A DNA stretch of 64,000 bases from Superficieibacter electus (GCF_002915575.1 NZ_PQGD01000002.1:248001-312000); one strand, 5' to 3'; positions 25,781 to 37,140 are shown, counted from the first letter of the stretch. Notes: generated from the sequence alone by a model not told the origin. Made by a program: numbers and translations.

Positions 25781-26824
25781 TTAACGGATCTCGATCATCG
25801 GTCGTCCCGCGCGCGCGCGTACCAGTTCGCCGATCGCGCTGAGCGTGATGCCAAACTCTGCGGCGGCGGCCTGTACTTCCGCTTCCCCTTCCGGCGTCAC
25901 CGCCAGCAGTAGCCCGCCGGAAGTTTGTGGATCGCACAGGAGATCGCGCCATGCTTGCGGCATATCGCCCATTAAATGACCATAGCTGGCATAGTTGCGC
26001 CCGGTGCCGCCCGGCACCGCACCACGCTGAATATATTCCTCCACGCCCGGCAGTTTTGGTACATCTTCATAGCGGATCTGCGCCTGAACGCCTGCGCCCT
26101 GGCACATTTCGCTCAGATGCCCCAGCAGACCGAAACCAGTGACGTCGGTCATCGCTTTCACGCTCTCAAGATCGGCAAATGCTGCGCCGGCGAGGTTCAT
26201 ACGACACATTACTTCGGTCGCCAGCCCCTGATGCTCCGCTTTGAGCAATGATTTTTTCTCAGCGGTAGTTAAGACGCCAATCCCCAGCGGTTTGGTAAGA
26301 TAGAGTTTGCAGCCCACCTGCGCGGTGCTGTTTTTCTTCACCCGCTCGGTCGGCACGATACCGGTCACCGCCAGGCCAAAAATAGGCTCAGGGGCGTCAA
26401 TGGAGTGCCCGCCCGCAAGGGCAATACCAGCCTGCTGACAAGCATGACGACCGCCTTCGATGACCTCACGGGCAATCTCCGGAGCCAGTTTCTCAATCGG
26501 CCAGCCCAGAATCGCGATGGCCATAATCGGTTTCCCGCCCATGGCAAAAATATCGCTGATGGCATTGGTGGCGGCGATACGGCCAAAATCAAAAGGATTA
26601 TCGACGATAGGCATAAAAAAATCGGTAGTGCTGATGACCGACGTACCGTTGCCTAAATCGTAAACCGCCGCATCGTCGCGGGTTTCATTACCGACAAGCA
26701 GTCTGGGGTCGATAAACTTTGCCTGATCGCTGTGCAGGATAGTCTCCAGCACCTTCGGGGAAATTTTACAACCGCAACCTGCTCCGTGGCTGTATTGCGT
26801 TAATCGAATAGCTTGCGCGCTCAT
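25781..26824 (-). CDS. selD: Selenide, water dikinase SelD
   Basis: A 347-residue enzyme that makes selenophosphate from selenide and ATP, for selenocysteine and selenouridine. The active-site residues Cys17 and Lys20 are present in HGAGCGCKI, so this is the cysteine form. Glycine-rich ATP-site blocks such as [13 protein letters not shown] follow. First gene of selD-topB, in the E. coli order (ydjA-selD-topB). Confidence 0.97.
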   Translation of the reverse strand: MSAQAIRLTQYSHGAGCGCKISPKVLETILHSDQAKFIDPRLLVGNETRDDAAVYDLGNGTSVISTTDFFMPIVDNPFDFGRIAATNAISDIFAMGGKPIMAIAILGWPIEKLAPEIAREVIEGGRHACQQAGIALAGGHSIDAPEPIFGLAVTGIVPTERVKKNSTAQVGCKLYLTKPLGIGVLTTAEKKSLLKAEHQGLATEVMCRMNLAGAAFADLESVKAMTDVTGFGLLGHLSEMCQGAGVQAQIRYEDVPKLPGVEEYIQRGAVPGGTGRNYASYGHLMGDMPQAWRDLLCDPQTSGGLLLAVTPEGEAEVQAAAAEFGITLSAIGELVRARAGRPMIEIR

Positions 26825-26940
26825 GGACCTCTCCTGTCAATGCACTGCCGCTATGGTAGCGCCAGAAGCGGGCAGTGATAAGTACTACTGTCTGAATCAT
26901 GCTGCTTTCGCTCATAATCCAGACAGTTTTTCCGTTGATG

Positions 26941-27492
26941 TCAGAAATAGCGGACAAAGGGAGCGGTGTCGGCCAGTTCAATCGTTGTTGAAGCTTTTAA
27001 CTGCGGCGTGCCTAAATAGAGAAAACCGACAATTTTGTCCTGCGCACGACATTCCAGCCCTTCACGAACAACAGAACTTTCCGTCAGCGGACCACTGCGC
27101 CAGATACCATTAAACCCCTGTGCCAGTGCCGCCATTTGCATTGCCATTACCGCGCAGCCAGCGGACATTTCCTGTTCCCAGCGCGGGACTTTATGGTGCT
27201 CTTCGCATTTCGCCACCACGGCAATAATCATCGGCGCACGGAACGGCGCATTCCGCGCTTTGTCGATGGCTTTTTCATCTGATCCCGCATCGAGCGCGCC
27301 TTTTTCCAGCAGCGCACTGAAGCGCTGACGCCCTTCACCTTCTACAATATAAAACCGCCATGGTTGCAGGGTACCGTGATCTGGCGCGCGAATACCGGCG
27401 CGCAGAATATTTTCCAGTTGATCGCCTGCCGGAGCCGGATCGATCAGTCGTGAAGCGCTACGACGGTTGACGAGCAGTTCAAGTGCATCCAT
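26941..27492 (-). CDS. ydjA: Putative NAD(P)H nitroreductase YdjA
   Basis: A 183-residue small nitroreductase-fold flavoprotein, the same length as E. coli YdjA. FMN-binding segments are [11 protein letters not shown] near the N-terminus, [13 protein letters not shown], and GFNGIWRSG. The physiological substrate is not known. The ATG at 27492 is preceded by AGGAG. Upstream of selD, 116 bases away. Confidence 0.93.
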   Translation of the reverse strand: MDALELLVNRRSASRLIDPAPAGDQLENILRAGIRAPDHGTLQPWRFYIVEGEGRQRFSALLEKGALDAGSDEKAIDKARNAPFRAPMIIAVVAKCEEHHKVPRWEQEMSAGCAVMAMQMAALAQGFNGIWRSGPLTESSVVREGLECRAQDKIVGFLYLGTPQLKASTTIELADTAPFVRYF

Positions 27493-27658
27493 TAATTAAC
27501 TCCTGTTATGTTAATTCTTCACAAAATTAACATGTACAGGCGTTTTGTTACAGCACCGCCAGCGATTCCTGCTGACAAGTGGCGACGGTGTATTTAGGAT
27601 AGCCACACGATTTTGCCGAAACGGCAAATTTTTCATTCTGTTTGGTCAGGGAGATTGC

Positions 27659-29512
27659 ATGCGAACCCTTTGGCGATATATAGCCGGATTTTTTAAGTGG
27701 ACATGGCGTTTACTCAACTTTGTACGCCAGTTGGTCCTGAATGTAGTGTTTATTTTCCTGCTGCTGGTGTGCGTCGGGATCTGGATGCAGCTGACCAGTG
27801 GTCCGGAAGAAAATACCCAGCGTGGCGCACTGCTGCTGGATATTACCGGTGTTGTCGTCGACAATCCCTCGCCCACCAGTAAGCTGAGTGCGGTAACCCG
27901 CGAGTTGTTTGGTGCTAACTCTGACCGGTTACAGGAAAACTCGCTGTTTGATATTGTGCATTCGATCCGTCAGGCAAAGGAAGACCGCAACATCACCGGC
28001 ATCGTGCTGGATCTGAAAAATTTTGCCGGTGCCGATCAGCCGTCAATGCAATATATCGGTAAAGCGCTGCGCGAGTTCCGCGACAGCGGCAAACCGGTCT
28101 ATGCGGTGGGCGATAGCTACACGCAGGGGCAATATTACCTCGCCAGTTTTGCCAATAAGATCTGGCTCTCGCCGCAGGGTACGGTCGATTTACACGGTTT
28201 TGCCACCAACGGCCTGTATTACAAGTCCCTGCTGGATAAGCTGAAGGTCACTACGCACGTTTTCCGCGTTGGTACCTATAAGTCGGCGGTAGAGCCGTTT
28301 ATTCGTGACGATATGTCCCCGGCGGCCCGTGAAGCCGACAGCCGCTGGATCGGCGAGCTGTGGCAGAATTATCTCTCAACGATTGCGTCAAATCGCAAGA
28401 TTTCCGCCCAGCAGGTATTTCCCGGCGCGCAGGGCGTGCTGGATGGCCTGCGTAAAACCGGTGGCGATACCGCGAAATATGCGCTCGACAATAAACTGGT
28501 AGATGAACTGGGTTCCAGCGCCGAGATGGAAAAAGCGCTGAGTAAACAGTTTGGCTGGAGCGATAAAGACAAAGATTTCAGCGCCATCAGCATGTATGAC
28601 TATGCGCTGAAAAAACCGGCGCAGGAAGGTGGCAAAATCGCGGTCATCTTTGCAAACGGTGCCATCATGGACGGCGAAGCGACGCAGGGTAATGTGGGTG
28701 GCGATACCACCGCCGCGCAAATCCGCGAAGCCCGCCTCGACAACGATGTAAAAGCAATCGTATTGCGGGTTAACAGCCCTGGCGGCAGCGTCAGCGCCTC
28801 AGAAGTGATCCGCGCTGAGCTGGCAGCGGCGAAAGCAGCGGGCAAACCGGTAGTTGTGTCAATGGGCGGTATGGCGGCGTCCGGCGGTTACTGGATCTCC
28901 ACACCAGCAAACTATATCGTCGCTAACCCAAGCACCCTGACTGGCTCTATCGGCATCTTTGGCGTGATAAACACCGTAGAAAACAGCCTCGATTCTATCG
29001 GTGTGCACACCGACGGGGTGGCAACCTCACCGCTGGCGGATGTTTCCATTACGAAAAATCTGCCGCCGGAAGTGCAGCAGATCATGCAGTTGAGCATTGA
29101 AAACGGCTATCAGCGCTTTATCTCACTGGTTGCCGCTGCCCGTAAGAGTACGCCAGAGCAAATCGACAAGATTGCTCAGGGCCATGTCTGGACTGGTCAG
29201 GATGCGAAAAACAACGGTCTGGTCGACAGCCTTGGTGATTTTGACGATGCCATCGCTAAAGCCGCCGAACTGGCGAAGCTTAAACAGTGGCAACTGGACT
29301 ACCTGGTTGAAGAGCCTGGCATGTTCAATATGGTCATTGACAGCCTGACCGGGTCTGTGCGCGCCATGCTGCCACAGGCGATGCAGGCGTATCTGCCTGC
29401 CCCGCTGGCAGGCGCGGCAAGCGTGGTGAAAGAAGAAAGCGACAAGCTCGCCGCCTTCAACGACCCGCAAAATCGCTACGCGTTTTGCTTAACCTGCGCC
29501 AACATTCGCTAG
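27659..29512 (+). CDS. sppA: Signal peptide peptidase SppA (protease IV)
   Basis: A 617-residue inner-membrane serine protease (E. coli 618) that degrades cleaved signal peptides. One N-terminal membrane segment (about residues 24-45) is followed by two tandem SppA domains. The Ser/Lys dyad is in [10 protein letters not shown] (serine, about 408) and [11 protein letters not shown] (lysine, about 208). The ATG at 27659 follows GGGAG and matches the E. coli N-terminus MRTLWR; the frame upstream to 27545 is not coding. Confidence 0.96.
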   Translation: MRTLWRYIAGFFKWTWRLLNFVRQLVLNVVFIFLLLVCVGIWMQLTSGPEENTQRGALLLDITGVVVDNPSPTSKLSAVTRELFGANSDRLQENSLFDIVHSIRQAKEDRNITGIVLDLKNFAGADQPSMQYIGKALREFRDSGKPVYAVGDSYTQGQYYLASFANKIWLSPQGTVDLHGFATNGLYYKSLLDKLKVTTHVFRVGTYKSAVEPFIRDDMSPAAREADSRWIGELWQNYLSTIASNRKISAQQVFPGAQGVLDGLRKTGGDTAKYALDNKLVDELGSSAEMEKALSKQFGWSDKDKDFSAISMYDYALKKPAQEGGKIAVIFANGAIMDGEATQGNVGGDTTAAQIREARLDNDVKAIVLRVNSPGGSVSASEVIRAELAAAKAAGKPVVVSMGGMAASGGYWISTPANYIVANPSTLTGSIGIFGVINTVENSLDSIGVHTDGVATSPLADVSITKNLPPEVQQIMQLSIENGYQRFISLVAAARKSTPEQIDKIAQGHVWTGQDAKNNGLVDSLGDFDDAIAKAAELAKLKQWQLDYLVEEPGMFNMVIDSLTGSVRAMLPQAMQAYLPAPLAGAASVVKEESDKLAAFNDPQNRYAFCLTCANIR

Positions 29513-29520
29513 TCACTTCA

Positions 29521-29552
29521 CGATGCGTCGCCCTGGCGGCGCATCGTTTTTT
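29521..29552 (+). terminator. Terminator of sppA
   Basis: CGATGCGTCGCC and GGCGGCGCATCG pair (one G-T wobble) around a two-base loop, followed by TTTTTT. It starts eight bases after the sppA stop: a textbook intrinsic terminator. Confidence 0.93.
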
Positions 29553-29780
29553 ATCCAGAAACATACTTAATAGCCTCTCCTGATTGCCACGTCAGATTTG
29601 ATACATTCTTCTGTATCTCGTTGCTTCCGCTGTTCTCACTCTTTGGTTAATATCGGCATCAACGACTATTTTTTATTCACGCAAAGGAGAAGCTTGTTAA
29701 ATGCTGTAACCGTCAGGATACTGCCGTTTTCATTATCTCCACGCTATACTCCCCGCATTCACAGACGCGACCAGGCCGTT

Positions 29781-30797
29781 ATGCAAAAGAAATCCATTTA
29801 CGTCGCCTATACTGGCGGCACCATCGGTATGCAACGCTCCGAGCAGGGCTATATTCCTGTTTCCGGGCACCTCCAGCAGCAACTGGCGCAAATGCCGGAG
29901 TTCCATCGTCCGGAAATGCCGGATTTCGCCATTCATGAATATCTGCCGCTGATGGACTCTTCAGATATGACGCCGCAGGACTGGCAACATATTGCTGAAG
30001 ACATTAAGGCGAACTACGACAACTATGACGGATTCGTGATCCTTCATGGCACCGATACCATGGCTTTCACCGCCTCCGCCCTCTCTTTCATGCTGGAAAA
30101 TCTGAGCAAACCGGTAATTGTGACAGGGTCACAAATCCCGCTGGCCGAGCTGCGCTCGGACGGACAAATTAACCTGCTCAATGCCTTGTACGTGGCCGCC
30201 AATTATCCCATTAATGAAGTTGCGCTGTTTTTTAATAATCGCCTCTATCGTGGTAACCGTACGACAAAGGCGCATGCCGATGGTTTTGATGCCTTTGCCT
30301 CTCCTAACCTGGCACCTTTACTGGAAGCCGGAATTCATATTCGCCGTCTTGGAACGCCGCCATCGCCACGAGGAACCGGCGAACTTATCGTCCATCCGAT
30401 CACACCGCAACCCATTGGGGTAGTGACGATTTATCCGGGTATTTCCGCAGACGTAGTACGTAACTTTCTGCGCCAGCCGGTTAAAGCCTTGATCCTGCGC
30501 TCTTACGGAGTGGGTAATGCGCCGCAGAATGCCGAGTTTCTTCAGGAGCTGGCCGACGCCAGCCAGCGCGGAATTGTGGTGGTGAACCTGACACAATGCA
30601 TGTCAGGTAAGGTTAATATGGGCGGCTATGCTACCGGCAATGCGCTGGCCCATGCGGGGGTCATCAGCGGTTTCGACATGACGGTAGAAGCCACGCTGAC
30701 CAAGCTCCATTATCTGCTCAGCCAGGGGCTGAGCACCGATGCCATTCGTACGGCGATGATGCAAAACCTGCGCGGTGAGCTGACCCCGGATGAATGA
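29781..30797 (+). CDS. ansA: L-asparaginase I AnsA
   Basis: A 338-residue cytoplasmic asparaginase, same length as E. coli AnsA. The catalytic threonines are in AYTGGTIGM (first active-site signature) and LHGTDTMAF (second signature). The ATG at 29781 matches the E. coli start MQKKSIYVAYTGG; the longer frame to 29598 has no family match. Followed 10 bases later by pncA, so they are likely co-transcribed. Confidence 0.96.
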   Translation: MQKKSIYVAYTGGTIGMQRSEQGYIPVSGHLQQQLAQMPEFHRPEMPDFAIHEYLPLMDSSDMTPQDWQHIAEDIKANYDNYDGFVILHGTDTMAFTASALSFMLENLSKPVIVTGSQIPLAELRSDGQINLLNALYVAANYPINEVALFFNNRLYRGNRTTKAHADGFDAFASPNLAPLLEAGIHIRRLGTPPSPRGTGELIVHPITPQPIGVVTIYPGISADVVRNFLRQPVKALILRSYGVGNAPQNAEFLQELADASQRGIVVVNLTQCMSGKVNMGGYATGNALAHAGVISGFDMTVEATLTKLHYLLSQGLSTDAIRTAMMQNLRGELTPDE

Positions 30798-30807
30798 AGG
30801 AGTGACA

Positions 30808-31449
30808 ATGAAGCAACGAGCACTATTACTGGTCGATATACAAAATGATTTCTGCGCGGGTGGCGCGCTGGCCGTCCCGGAAGGTGACAGCACGGTTGAT
30901 GTCGCGAATACGCTGATTGACTGGTGCCATCGACGTGGTGAGAACGTTGTCGCCTGCCAGGACTGGCATCCGGCAGACCACGGCAGTTTCGCCAGCCAGC
31001 AAGGCGTTGAGCCTTTTACCGACGGCATGCTGGATGGCATTCCCCAGACCTTCTGGCCCGATCACTGCGTTCAGGATAGCGAAGGCGCACAGCTCCATCC
31101 GCTGTTAAAGCATAAAGCAATCGAAGCCGTTTTTCGTAAAGGGCAAAATCCGCTGATTGACAGTTACAGTGCTTTTTTTGATAACGAGCACCGTCAGCAA
31201 ACCGGTCTGGATAGCTGGCTGCGTGAGAAGCAGGTAACCGCACTGATCGTTATGGGACTGGCCACCGATTACTGCGTCAAATTTACCGTACTTGATGCCC
31301 TGACGCTGGGTTACGCTGTTAATGTGATCACTGATGGCTGCCGCGGCGTCAATATTCAGCCGCAGGACAGCAATGTGGCCTTTATGGAGATGGCCGCTGC
31401 TGGTGCAACGTTGTACACCCTCGACGACTGGCTGGAAACCCAGGTTTGA
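30808..31449 (+). CDS. pncA: Nicotinamidase / pyrazinamidase PncA
   Basis: A 213-residue hydrolase that converts nicotinamide to nicotinic acid for NAD recycling. The triad is Asp10 (LLLVDIQNDF), a lysine in AVFRKGQNPL, and the nucleophilic cysteine in GLATDYCVKF. Metal ligands lie in DWHPADHGSF. The ATG at 30808 has AAGGAG upstream and is preferred over the in-frame start at 30790. Confidence 0.96.
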   Translation: MKQRALLLVDIQNDFCAGGALAVPEGDSTVDVANTLIDWCHRRGENVVACQDWHPADHGSFASQQGVEPFTDGMLDGIPQTFWPDHCVQDSEGAQLHPLLKHKAIEAVFRKGQNPLIDSYSAFFDNEHRQQTGLDSWLREKQVTALIVMGLATDYCVKFTVLDALTLGYAVNVITDGCRGVNIQPQDSNVAFMEMAAAGATLYTLDDWLETQV

Positions 31450-31536
31450 TGGCGACGGGTATGACGCAATTACATTAACTTACGGGCCCGATGCCTGCTA
31501 CCATGGCAGCGTCACCCTGTATTAAGGTCCAATATT

Positions 31537-31881
31537 ATGGCTTATATCCCCAAAAACTATGCCCGACTTGAGGTCGGCTATCGCGAAAAAGCCCTGAAGC
31601 TTTTTCCATGGGTGTGTGGACGCTGCTCGCGCGAGTTTGTGTATTCCAACCTGCGCGAGTTGACAGTGCATCACATTGACCACGATCACTCAAACAATCC
31701 GGAAGATGGCAGTAACTGGGAGATGCTTTGTCTCTACTGCCACGATCATGAGCATTCAAAATACACGGAAGCCGATCAATATGGTTCAACCGTGGTAGCA
31801 GGTGAAGATGCGCAGGAAAGCGTAGGCGCGGCGAAATACAATCCGTTCGCCGATCTGAAAGCCATGATGAACAAAAAATAA
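31537..31881 (+). CDS. yajD: HNH nuclease family protein, YajD-like
   Basis: A 114-residue protein nearly collinear with E. coli YajD (115). HNH features are CGRCSREF (zinc pair), the HHIDHDHSNNPEDG catalytic histidines and asparagine, and CLYCHDHEH (second zinc pair). Nuclease activity is inferred from the fold; the role is unknown. Its position after pncA is unusual, because E. coli yajD lies near tsx/secDF. It has its own leader, 87 bases after pncA, and is followed by a hairpin at 31893-31919. Confidence 0.85.
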   Translation: MAYIPKNYARLEVGYREKALKLFPWVCGRCSREFVYSNLRELTVHHIDHDHSNNPEDGSNWEMLCLYCHDHEHSKYTEADQYGSTVVAGEDAQESVGAAKYNPFADLKAMMNKK

Positions 31882-31892
31882 CAGCCCCTTTG

Positions 31893-31919
31893 CGCCCGGT
31901 GTAACAACAATGCCGGGCG
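31893..31919. terminator. Hairpin between the YajD-like gene and yeaC
   Basis: CGCCCGG (31893-31899) and CCGGGCG (31913-31919) pair around a 13-base loop between two convergent genes. Likely a bidirectional transcript end; no strong T-run. Confidence 0.55.
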
Positions 31920-31935
31920 ATAAACAGGCTTATAT

Positions 31936-32211
31936 TCAGGAGCGGAAAGTGGCGATGGGTTTTGGCGTGATGCCAAATTCTTCTTTTAGCTGCTGCTTCG
32001 TTTTCATCACCATCTGCCCCTGTGTGTCGATAGTCATGTGCTGGGCGTCAGTGTTATGCCGCGCCTGCCAGAGCATTACCAGTTGCAGACTGTTTTCCTT
32101 CTGCTCCGGCGTCAGTGCGACGCCATCAGGCCATTTTCCCAGCTCAACGGCAGTGACCAGGCGTTGATAAACTTCCGGCGTCATACTCTCAATAAGTGTG
32201 TCGAGTTCCAC
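31936..32211 (-). CDS. yeaC: DUF1315 family protein YeaC
   Basis: A 91-residue, mostly helical protein (E. coli YeaC 90) starting MELDTLIESMTPEVYQRLV. It is the conserved neighbour downstream of msrB. Function unknown. It begins 42 bases after msrB on the same strand and probably shares its transcript. Confidence 0.88.
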   Translation of the reverse strand: MELDTLIESMTPEVYQRLVTAVELGKWPDGVALTPEQKENSLQLVMLWQARHNTDAQHMTIDTQGQMVMKTKQQLKEEFGITPKPIATFRS

Positions 32212-32253
32212 TCTCGTGCTCCTGAAGATGGAATAATTAGCTGAATCGATTTT

Positions 32254-32667
32254 TCAGCCTTTAATTTGCTCGCCGTCAGTATCATCCGTAAAGCTTAATG
32301 ATGCTGAGTTGACGCAAAAACGCTCTCCGGTAGGTTGCGGACCATCCGGAAAAACATGTCCCAGATGCGCGTCGCAATTTCCACAGCGGATTTCAATGCG
32401 CTGCATACCGTGTGAGTAGTCATTGAGTGAGCGGATTGCCGTTTCGCTAACTGGCTCATAAAAACTCGGCCAGCCGCAGCCAGACTCATATTTTGACGCA
32501 GAATTGAACAGCGGTGCGTCGCACACCAGACAGTGATAAACCCCTTCACGTTTATTATGCAAGAGTCGCCCGGTAAATGGCGGCTCGGTACCATGATTTT
32601 GCGTCACATAAAATTGCATTTCGCTCAGCGTCGTTTTTAGCGTTTCGGGTGATGGTTTATTAGCCAT
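32254..32667 (-). CDS. msrB: Peptide methionine (R)-S-oxide reductase MsrB
   Basis: A 137-residue thioredoxin-dependent repair enzyme for R-methionine sulfoxide, same length as E. coli MsrB. Structural zinc is held by Cys46/Cys49 (HCLVCDAP) and Cys95/Cys98 (RCGNCDAH). The catalytic cysteine is Cys118 in [10 protein letters not shown]. Divergent from gapA across about 340 bases. Confidence 0.96.
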   Translation of the reverse strand: MANKPSPETLKTTLSEMQFYVTQNHGTEPPFTGRLLHNKREGVYHCLVCDAPLFNSASKYESGCGWPSFYEPVSETAIRSLNDYSHGMQRIEIRCGNCDAHLGHVFPDGPQPTGERFCVNSASLSFTDDTDGEQIKG

Positions 32668-32937
32668 TTTGATACATCTCGCTGTAGTCGCACTTACATT
32701 TGTAAGCCTATTCTAACAAAACATTAACATCAAGGTGTGGCTATTTGTTCTAAACTTATCCGTTGTGCGTGGCTACCCGGATTATTGTGATGGCATTCAC
32801 ATTTTTATCCGGCTGGCCCTTTAAAATTCCGGGCGCAGCCCCCATGTGGTTTTCAGCCCAAAGGAAAAGTCGAGCGAGTCAGTCGTCCAAAGGTTAAGCA
32901 GAGGATTGATTTGTCGCAATGATTGACACGATTCCGC

Positions 32938-32966
32938 TTGACGCTGCGTAAGGTTTTTGTAATTTT
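32938..32966 (+). promoter_or_regulatory. Probable main gapA promoter
   Basis: TTGACG (32938-32943) is followed 16-17 bases later by TAATTT (32960-32965), about 45 bases before the gapA start. This resembles the principal gapA promoter of E. coli. A second TTGACA lies at 32923. The remaining 32668-32920 sequence shows no ORF and probably carries further gapA and msrB promoters. Confidence 0.45.
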
Positions 32967-32996
32967 ACAGGCAACCTTTTATTCACTAACAAATAG

Positions 32997-34004
<1,008 letters not shown>

Positions 34005-34025
34005 GTGAGATGAGACATGATCCTA

Positions 34026-34052
34026 AAGAGCGACTTCGGTCGCTCTTTTTTT
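34026..34052 (+). terminator. Terminator of gapA
   Basis: AAGAGCGAC and GTCGCTCTT enclose a stable TTCG tetraloop, followed by a run of seven T. A strong intrinsic terminator 22 bases after gapA. The yeaD start lies only about 27 bases past it, so yeaD relies on read-through or its own promoter. Confidence 0.95.
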
Positions 34053-34078
34053 GTTTTGAAGACAGAGGATTGCGCTAA

Positions 34079-34963
34079 ATGATTAATAAAATTTTTGCTC
34101 TACCTGTAATCGAACAGATAACCCCGGTGCTTTCTCAGCGTCAGCTTGACGAACTGGAAGTGATCGTTATTGACCATCCGCAGGTGAAAGCCTCTCTTGC
34201 CCTTCAGGGCGCGCATCTGCTCTCCTGGAAACCGGCAGGTGAAGAGGAAGTATTGTGGTTAAGCGGCAATACACCATTTAAAAATGGCGTGGCGCTGCGC
34301 GGTGGCGTTCCAGTCTGCTGGCCGTGGTTTGGGCCTGCTGAACAACAAGGTCTGCCCTCTCACGGCTTTGCCCGCAACCTGCCGTGGACGCTGAAAGCGC
34401 ACAACGAAGATGATAATGGCGTTATGTTGACATTTGAACTTCAGAGCAGCGACGCCTCACGCCAGTACTGGCCGCATGATTTCACACTGTATGCGCGCTT
34501 CAAGCTGGGTAAAACCTGCGAAATCGAACTGGAAGCGCACGGCGAATTTGAAACAACTTCAGCGCTGCATACCTACTTCAACGTGGGTGATATCAGTGCG
34601 GTAAAAGTCAGCGGTCTTGGCGATCGCTACATTGATAAAGTAAATAACGCGCAGGAAGGCGTTCTGGCTGAGGGTGTGCAGACCTTCCCGGATCGCACCG
34701 ACCGCGTTTATACGAAGCCGGAAGCGTGCAGCGTTATCCACGATACGGCGTTGAATCGCAGTATTGAAGTGATTCACCACCATAACGACGATGTAGTTGG
34801 CTGGAACCCTGGCCCGGCACTCTCTGTCAGCATGGGCGATATGCCGGACGACGGCTATAAGACGTTTGTTTGCGTTGAAACGGCTTGCGCCACTCGCAAG
34901 CAAAAAACCAGCGAGGAGAAACCTTCTCGTCTGGCACAGACCATTCGCGTGGCTAAACGCTAA
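34079..34963 (+). CDS. yeaD: D-hexose-6-phosphate mutarotase YeaD
   Basis: A 294-residue aldose-1-epimerase-fold protein, same length as E. coli YeaD. It interconverts anomers of hexose-6-phosphates, feeding glycolysis. Recognisable segments are ALQGAHLLSWKPAGEEEVLW, RGGVPVCWPWFGP (sugar-phosphate site), SHGFARNLPW with the active-site histidine, and HTYFNVGD. Conserved neighbour of gapA. Confidence 0.94.
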   Translation: MINKIFALPVIEQITPVLSQRQLDELEVIVIDHPQVKASLALQGAHLLSWKPAGEEEVLWLSGNTPFKNGVALRGGVPVCWPWFGPAEQQGLPSHGFARNLPWTLKAHNEDDNGVMLTFELQSSDASRQYWPHDFTLYARFKLGKTCEIELEAHGEFETTSALHTYFNVGDISAVKVSGLGDRYIDKVNNAQEGVLAEGVQTFPDRTDRVYTKPEACSVIHDTALNRSIEVIHHHNDDVVGWNPGPALSVSMGDMPDDGYKTFVCVETACATRKQKTSEEKPSRLAQTIRVAKR

Positions 34964-34996
34964 TAATTGGCCTGTTAATTCGTATAGCGTCACTAA

Positions 34997-35022
34997 AAAT
35001 GGCTACCGCCGGGTAGCCATTT
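34997..35022. terminator. Terminator after yeaD
   Basis: AAATGGCTACC (34997-35007) and GGTAGCCATTT (35012-35022) form an 11-bp stem with a four-base loop, about 30 bases past yeaD and between convergent genes. The A and T ends allow use in both directions. Confidence 0.8.
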
Positions 35023-35089
35023 CAGAAAACGTCTAAGCGGTGCATCGTCGATTGCGTGTGTGGCAGCAGGGACTGCAATCCGGTAGCGG

Positions 35090-35121
35090 TTTACAGGCCG
35101 GATAAGGCGAAGCCACCATTC
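35090..35121. repeat. Single REP-like element before yeaE
   Basis: GCCGGATAAGGCGAAGCCAC matches the REP consensus (GCCGGATGCGGCGTGAACGCC type) and is close to the unit at 3778-3806. It lies at the convergent yeaD/yeaE end, a typical REP location. Confidence 0.6.
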
Positions 35122-35128
35122 CTGAATG

Positions 35129-35983
35129 TTACACCACGTCCAGCGGCATCTTGCGCTGGGGAGCTGGAAATACACGATCGAGTTTCGCCAGCTCGTCCGC
35201 ACTCAGGGTAATGTTCAGTGCGGCAGCATTCTCTTTCACATGTTCCACGCTCGATGCTTTGGGGATCGCCATCACGCCCTGATGAGTAATAACCCACGCC
35301 AGCAGGATTTGTGCCGCGCTGGCATTGTGCGCATGTGCAATGTCCAGCACCGTAGCATTATTCATCAGCCCGTTACGCAGCCTGCCAGCCTGCGCCAGCG
35401 GACAATACGCCATCACCGGTAACGACTGCTGCTGGCACCACGGTAACAAATCATATTCGATACCGCGCGAGGCCAGATGATAGAGCACCTGATTAGTCGC
35501 ACACTGTCTGCCGCCGTCCACCTGCCATAACTCGTGCATATCGTCGATGTCCAGATTCGACACGCCCCAGCGGGCAATTTTGCCCTGGGCAATCAGCGTC
35601 TCCATCACGTCGACGGTTTCCGCCAGCGAATAGTTTCCCCGCCAGTGCAGCAAATAAAGGTCGAGATGGTCGGTGCCCAGCCGGCGCAGGCTGGCTTCGC
35701 AGGCAGCAATGGCCTTTTTGCCCCCGGCATTCCATGGGTAGACTTTTGATACCAGAAATACCTGGTCGCGAATGCCTTTCAGCGCGTCGCCCACCACCTC
35801 TTCCGCACCGCCATCAGCATACATTTCCGCCGTATCAATCAGCGTCAGTCCCTGTTCGACGCCTGCGCGCAGGGCGGCGACCTCAGTCGCGCGCTGGCTT
35901 CGACTTTCCCCCATGTACCATGTGCCCTGGCCGATGGCCGGCACCGTAGCCTGATGACCAAAATGAATACGTTTGCTTGTCAT
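35129..35983 (-). CDS. yeaE: Aldo-keto reductase YeaE
   Basis: A 284-residue NADPH-dependent aldo-keto reductase (E. coli 284), able to reduce methylglyoxal and other aldehydes. The catalytic tetrad is visible as Asp and Tyr in LIDTAEMYADGG, Lys in FLVSKVYPW and His in YLLHWRG. The cofactor region is AIPKASSVEHV near the C-terminus. The ATG at 35983 follows AGGAGGAG, so the upstream in-frame extension to 36022 is not used. Confidence 0.94.
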   Translation of the reverse strand: MTSKRIHFGHQATVPAIGQGTWYMGESRSQRATEVAALRAGVEQGLTLIDTAEMYADGGAEEVVGDALKGIRDQVFLVSKVYPWNAGGKKAIAACEASLRRLGTDHLDLYLLHWRGNYSLAETVDVMETLIAQGKIARWGVSNLDIDDMHELWQVDGGRQCATNQVLYHLASRGIEYDLLPWCQQQSLPVMAYCPLAQAGRLRNGLMNNATVLDIAHAHNASAAQILLAWVITHQGVMAIPKASSVEHVKENAAALNITLSADELAKLDRVFPAPQRKMPLDVV

Positions 35984-36077
35984 AACTCCTCCTGAGATTT
36001 TTACTGCCCCACCATAATGCAAAACAGGGCATAATTGCCCTGTTTTATCGCATAAAATGCCCTGGATATGTGCCCTG

Positions 36078-36824
36078 TCAGAAACTGTAGGTTACGCCAG
36101 TTGAAAGTACGCCGGACCAGGATTTGTCGACCATCGGGCTGTCAGTCACCTCATCCGACAAACGGGTATAGCGTCCGGAGCCATAGAGGTTCCAGTGATC
36201 GTTCAGACTATAGCTCACCGCCAGCTCGACATACGGGTTCCAGCTATCGTTCGGATTATAGCTGCGAAGACCGCTACGGCGAGATTCCTTGCCGGACACG
36301 CCATAGAAGTACTCATTCTGGTTTTCGCTGCTCCACTCCACCCCGATGCCCGGCGTGATGCGCCAGCTATCGTTAATGTAGCGGTAAAGCCATGCCACAT
36401 CCCCGGTGATGCCATTGCTGTTATCCAGGGTATCACCCGCAAGTGTAGTGCGCAGGAAACCGTACGGGGTTTCATGAACATAGGTTAGCCCTGCCATCAC
36501 CGTCGAACGGCGGCGATCGAGCTGGCGCAATTGGTTATTGTCGCTGTCATGAGGTTTGAAATGCAGCGGAGAGTAGTACGCCGTAATGGAGAGTTTGTCG
36601 GTTTTATCGTTCCACAAATAATAGCCGCCACCCAGGCCGCGGAACCAGAAATCATCACCTTCGTAAGCGATAACCGGTACAGGATAAACATCGTCATCAT
36701 ATTGCTTATAGGGATTTTGCACGACGCCGACACCCGCACCCACTGTCCAGGGGCCAGCCGCCTGCGCGACGCTGACCGAAGAAGCAATTAGCACACCCAG
36801 TGCCAGAAGTTTGAATTTAGTCAC
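36078..36824 (-). CDS. mipA: MltA-interacting protein MipA
   Basis: A 248-residue outer-membrane beta-barrel/scaffold protein of the MipA/OmpV family, same length as E. coli MipA. It bridges MltA and PBP1B in peptidoglycan assembly. Signal peptide: MTKFKLLALGVLIASS up to AQA. Barrel features include alternating aromatic strands and a terminal phenylalanine (TGVTYSF). The start is a GTG at 36824 with GGAAAGAG upstream; it gives exactly the family length, and the frame to 36884 is leader. Confidence 0.94.
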   Translation of the reverse strand: MTKFKLLALGVLIASSVSVAQAAGPWTVGAGVGVVQNPYKQYDDDVYPVPVIAYEGDDFWFRGLGGGYYLWNDKTDKLSITAYYSPLHFKPHDSDNNQLRQLDRRRSTVMAGLTYVHETPYGFLRTTLAGDTLDNSNGITGDVAWLYRYINDSWRITPGIGVEWSSENQNEYFYGVSGKESRRSGLRSYNPNDSWNPYVELAVSYSLNDHWNLYGSGRYTRLSDEVTDSPMVDKSWSGVLSTGVTYSF

Positions 36825-37140
36825 AATTCGCTCTTTCCTGTAATCAAATAATCCGCTGAAGGAGTGTAACCGCCCTTTACGCACAACCCAAATAATTTAC
36901 AAGATTCTTACTTAGAGAAACTTTTTACTATCTCTTGCGTAAATGACAAATCGTTTGCACAGGGATGACGCTACGATGACCAGCGCTGGCGGGCTTTAAG
37001 ACAACGATAATTATTTTTAGATGAGTTATTGATATGTCATTGAAATTGGTCATGGCTCGCATGCAAGTTTTGCAAATGCCATCTACGCTTTATTTAGAAG
37101 GTGTATCGCCGGGCACGTCGTCTTCTGGCCTCCTCTAACC

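Noticed and set aside
36960-37130. TTTTGCAAATGCC and CATGCAAG motifs upstream of yeaG as a second sigma-54 promoter
   Set aside because: Checked for GG-N10-GC; none fits except the element at 37141-37156. They may be activator sites instead.
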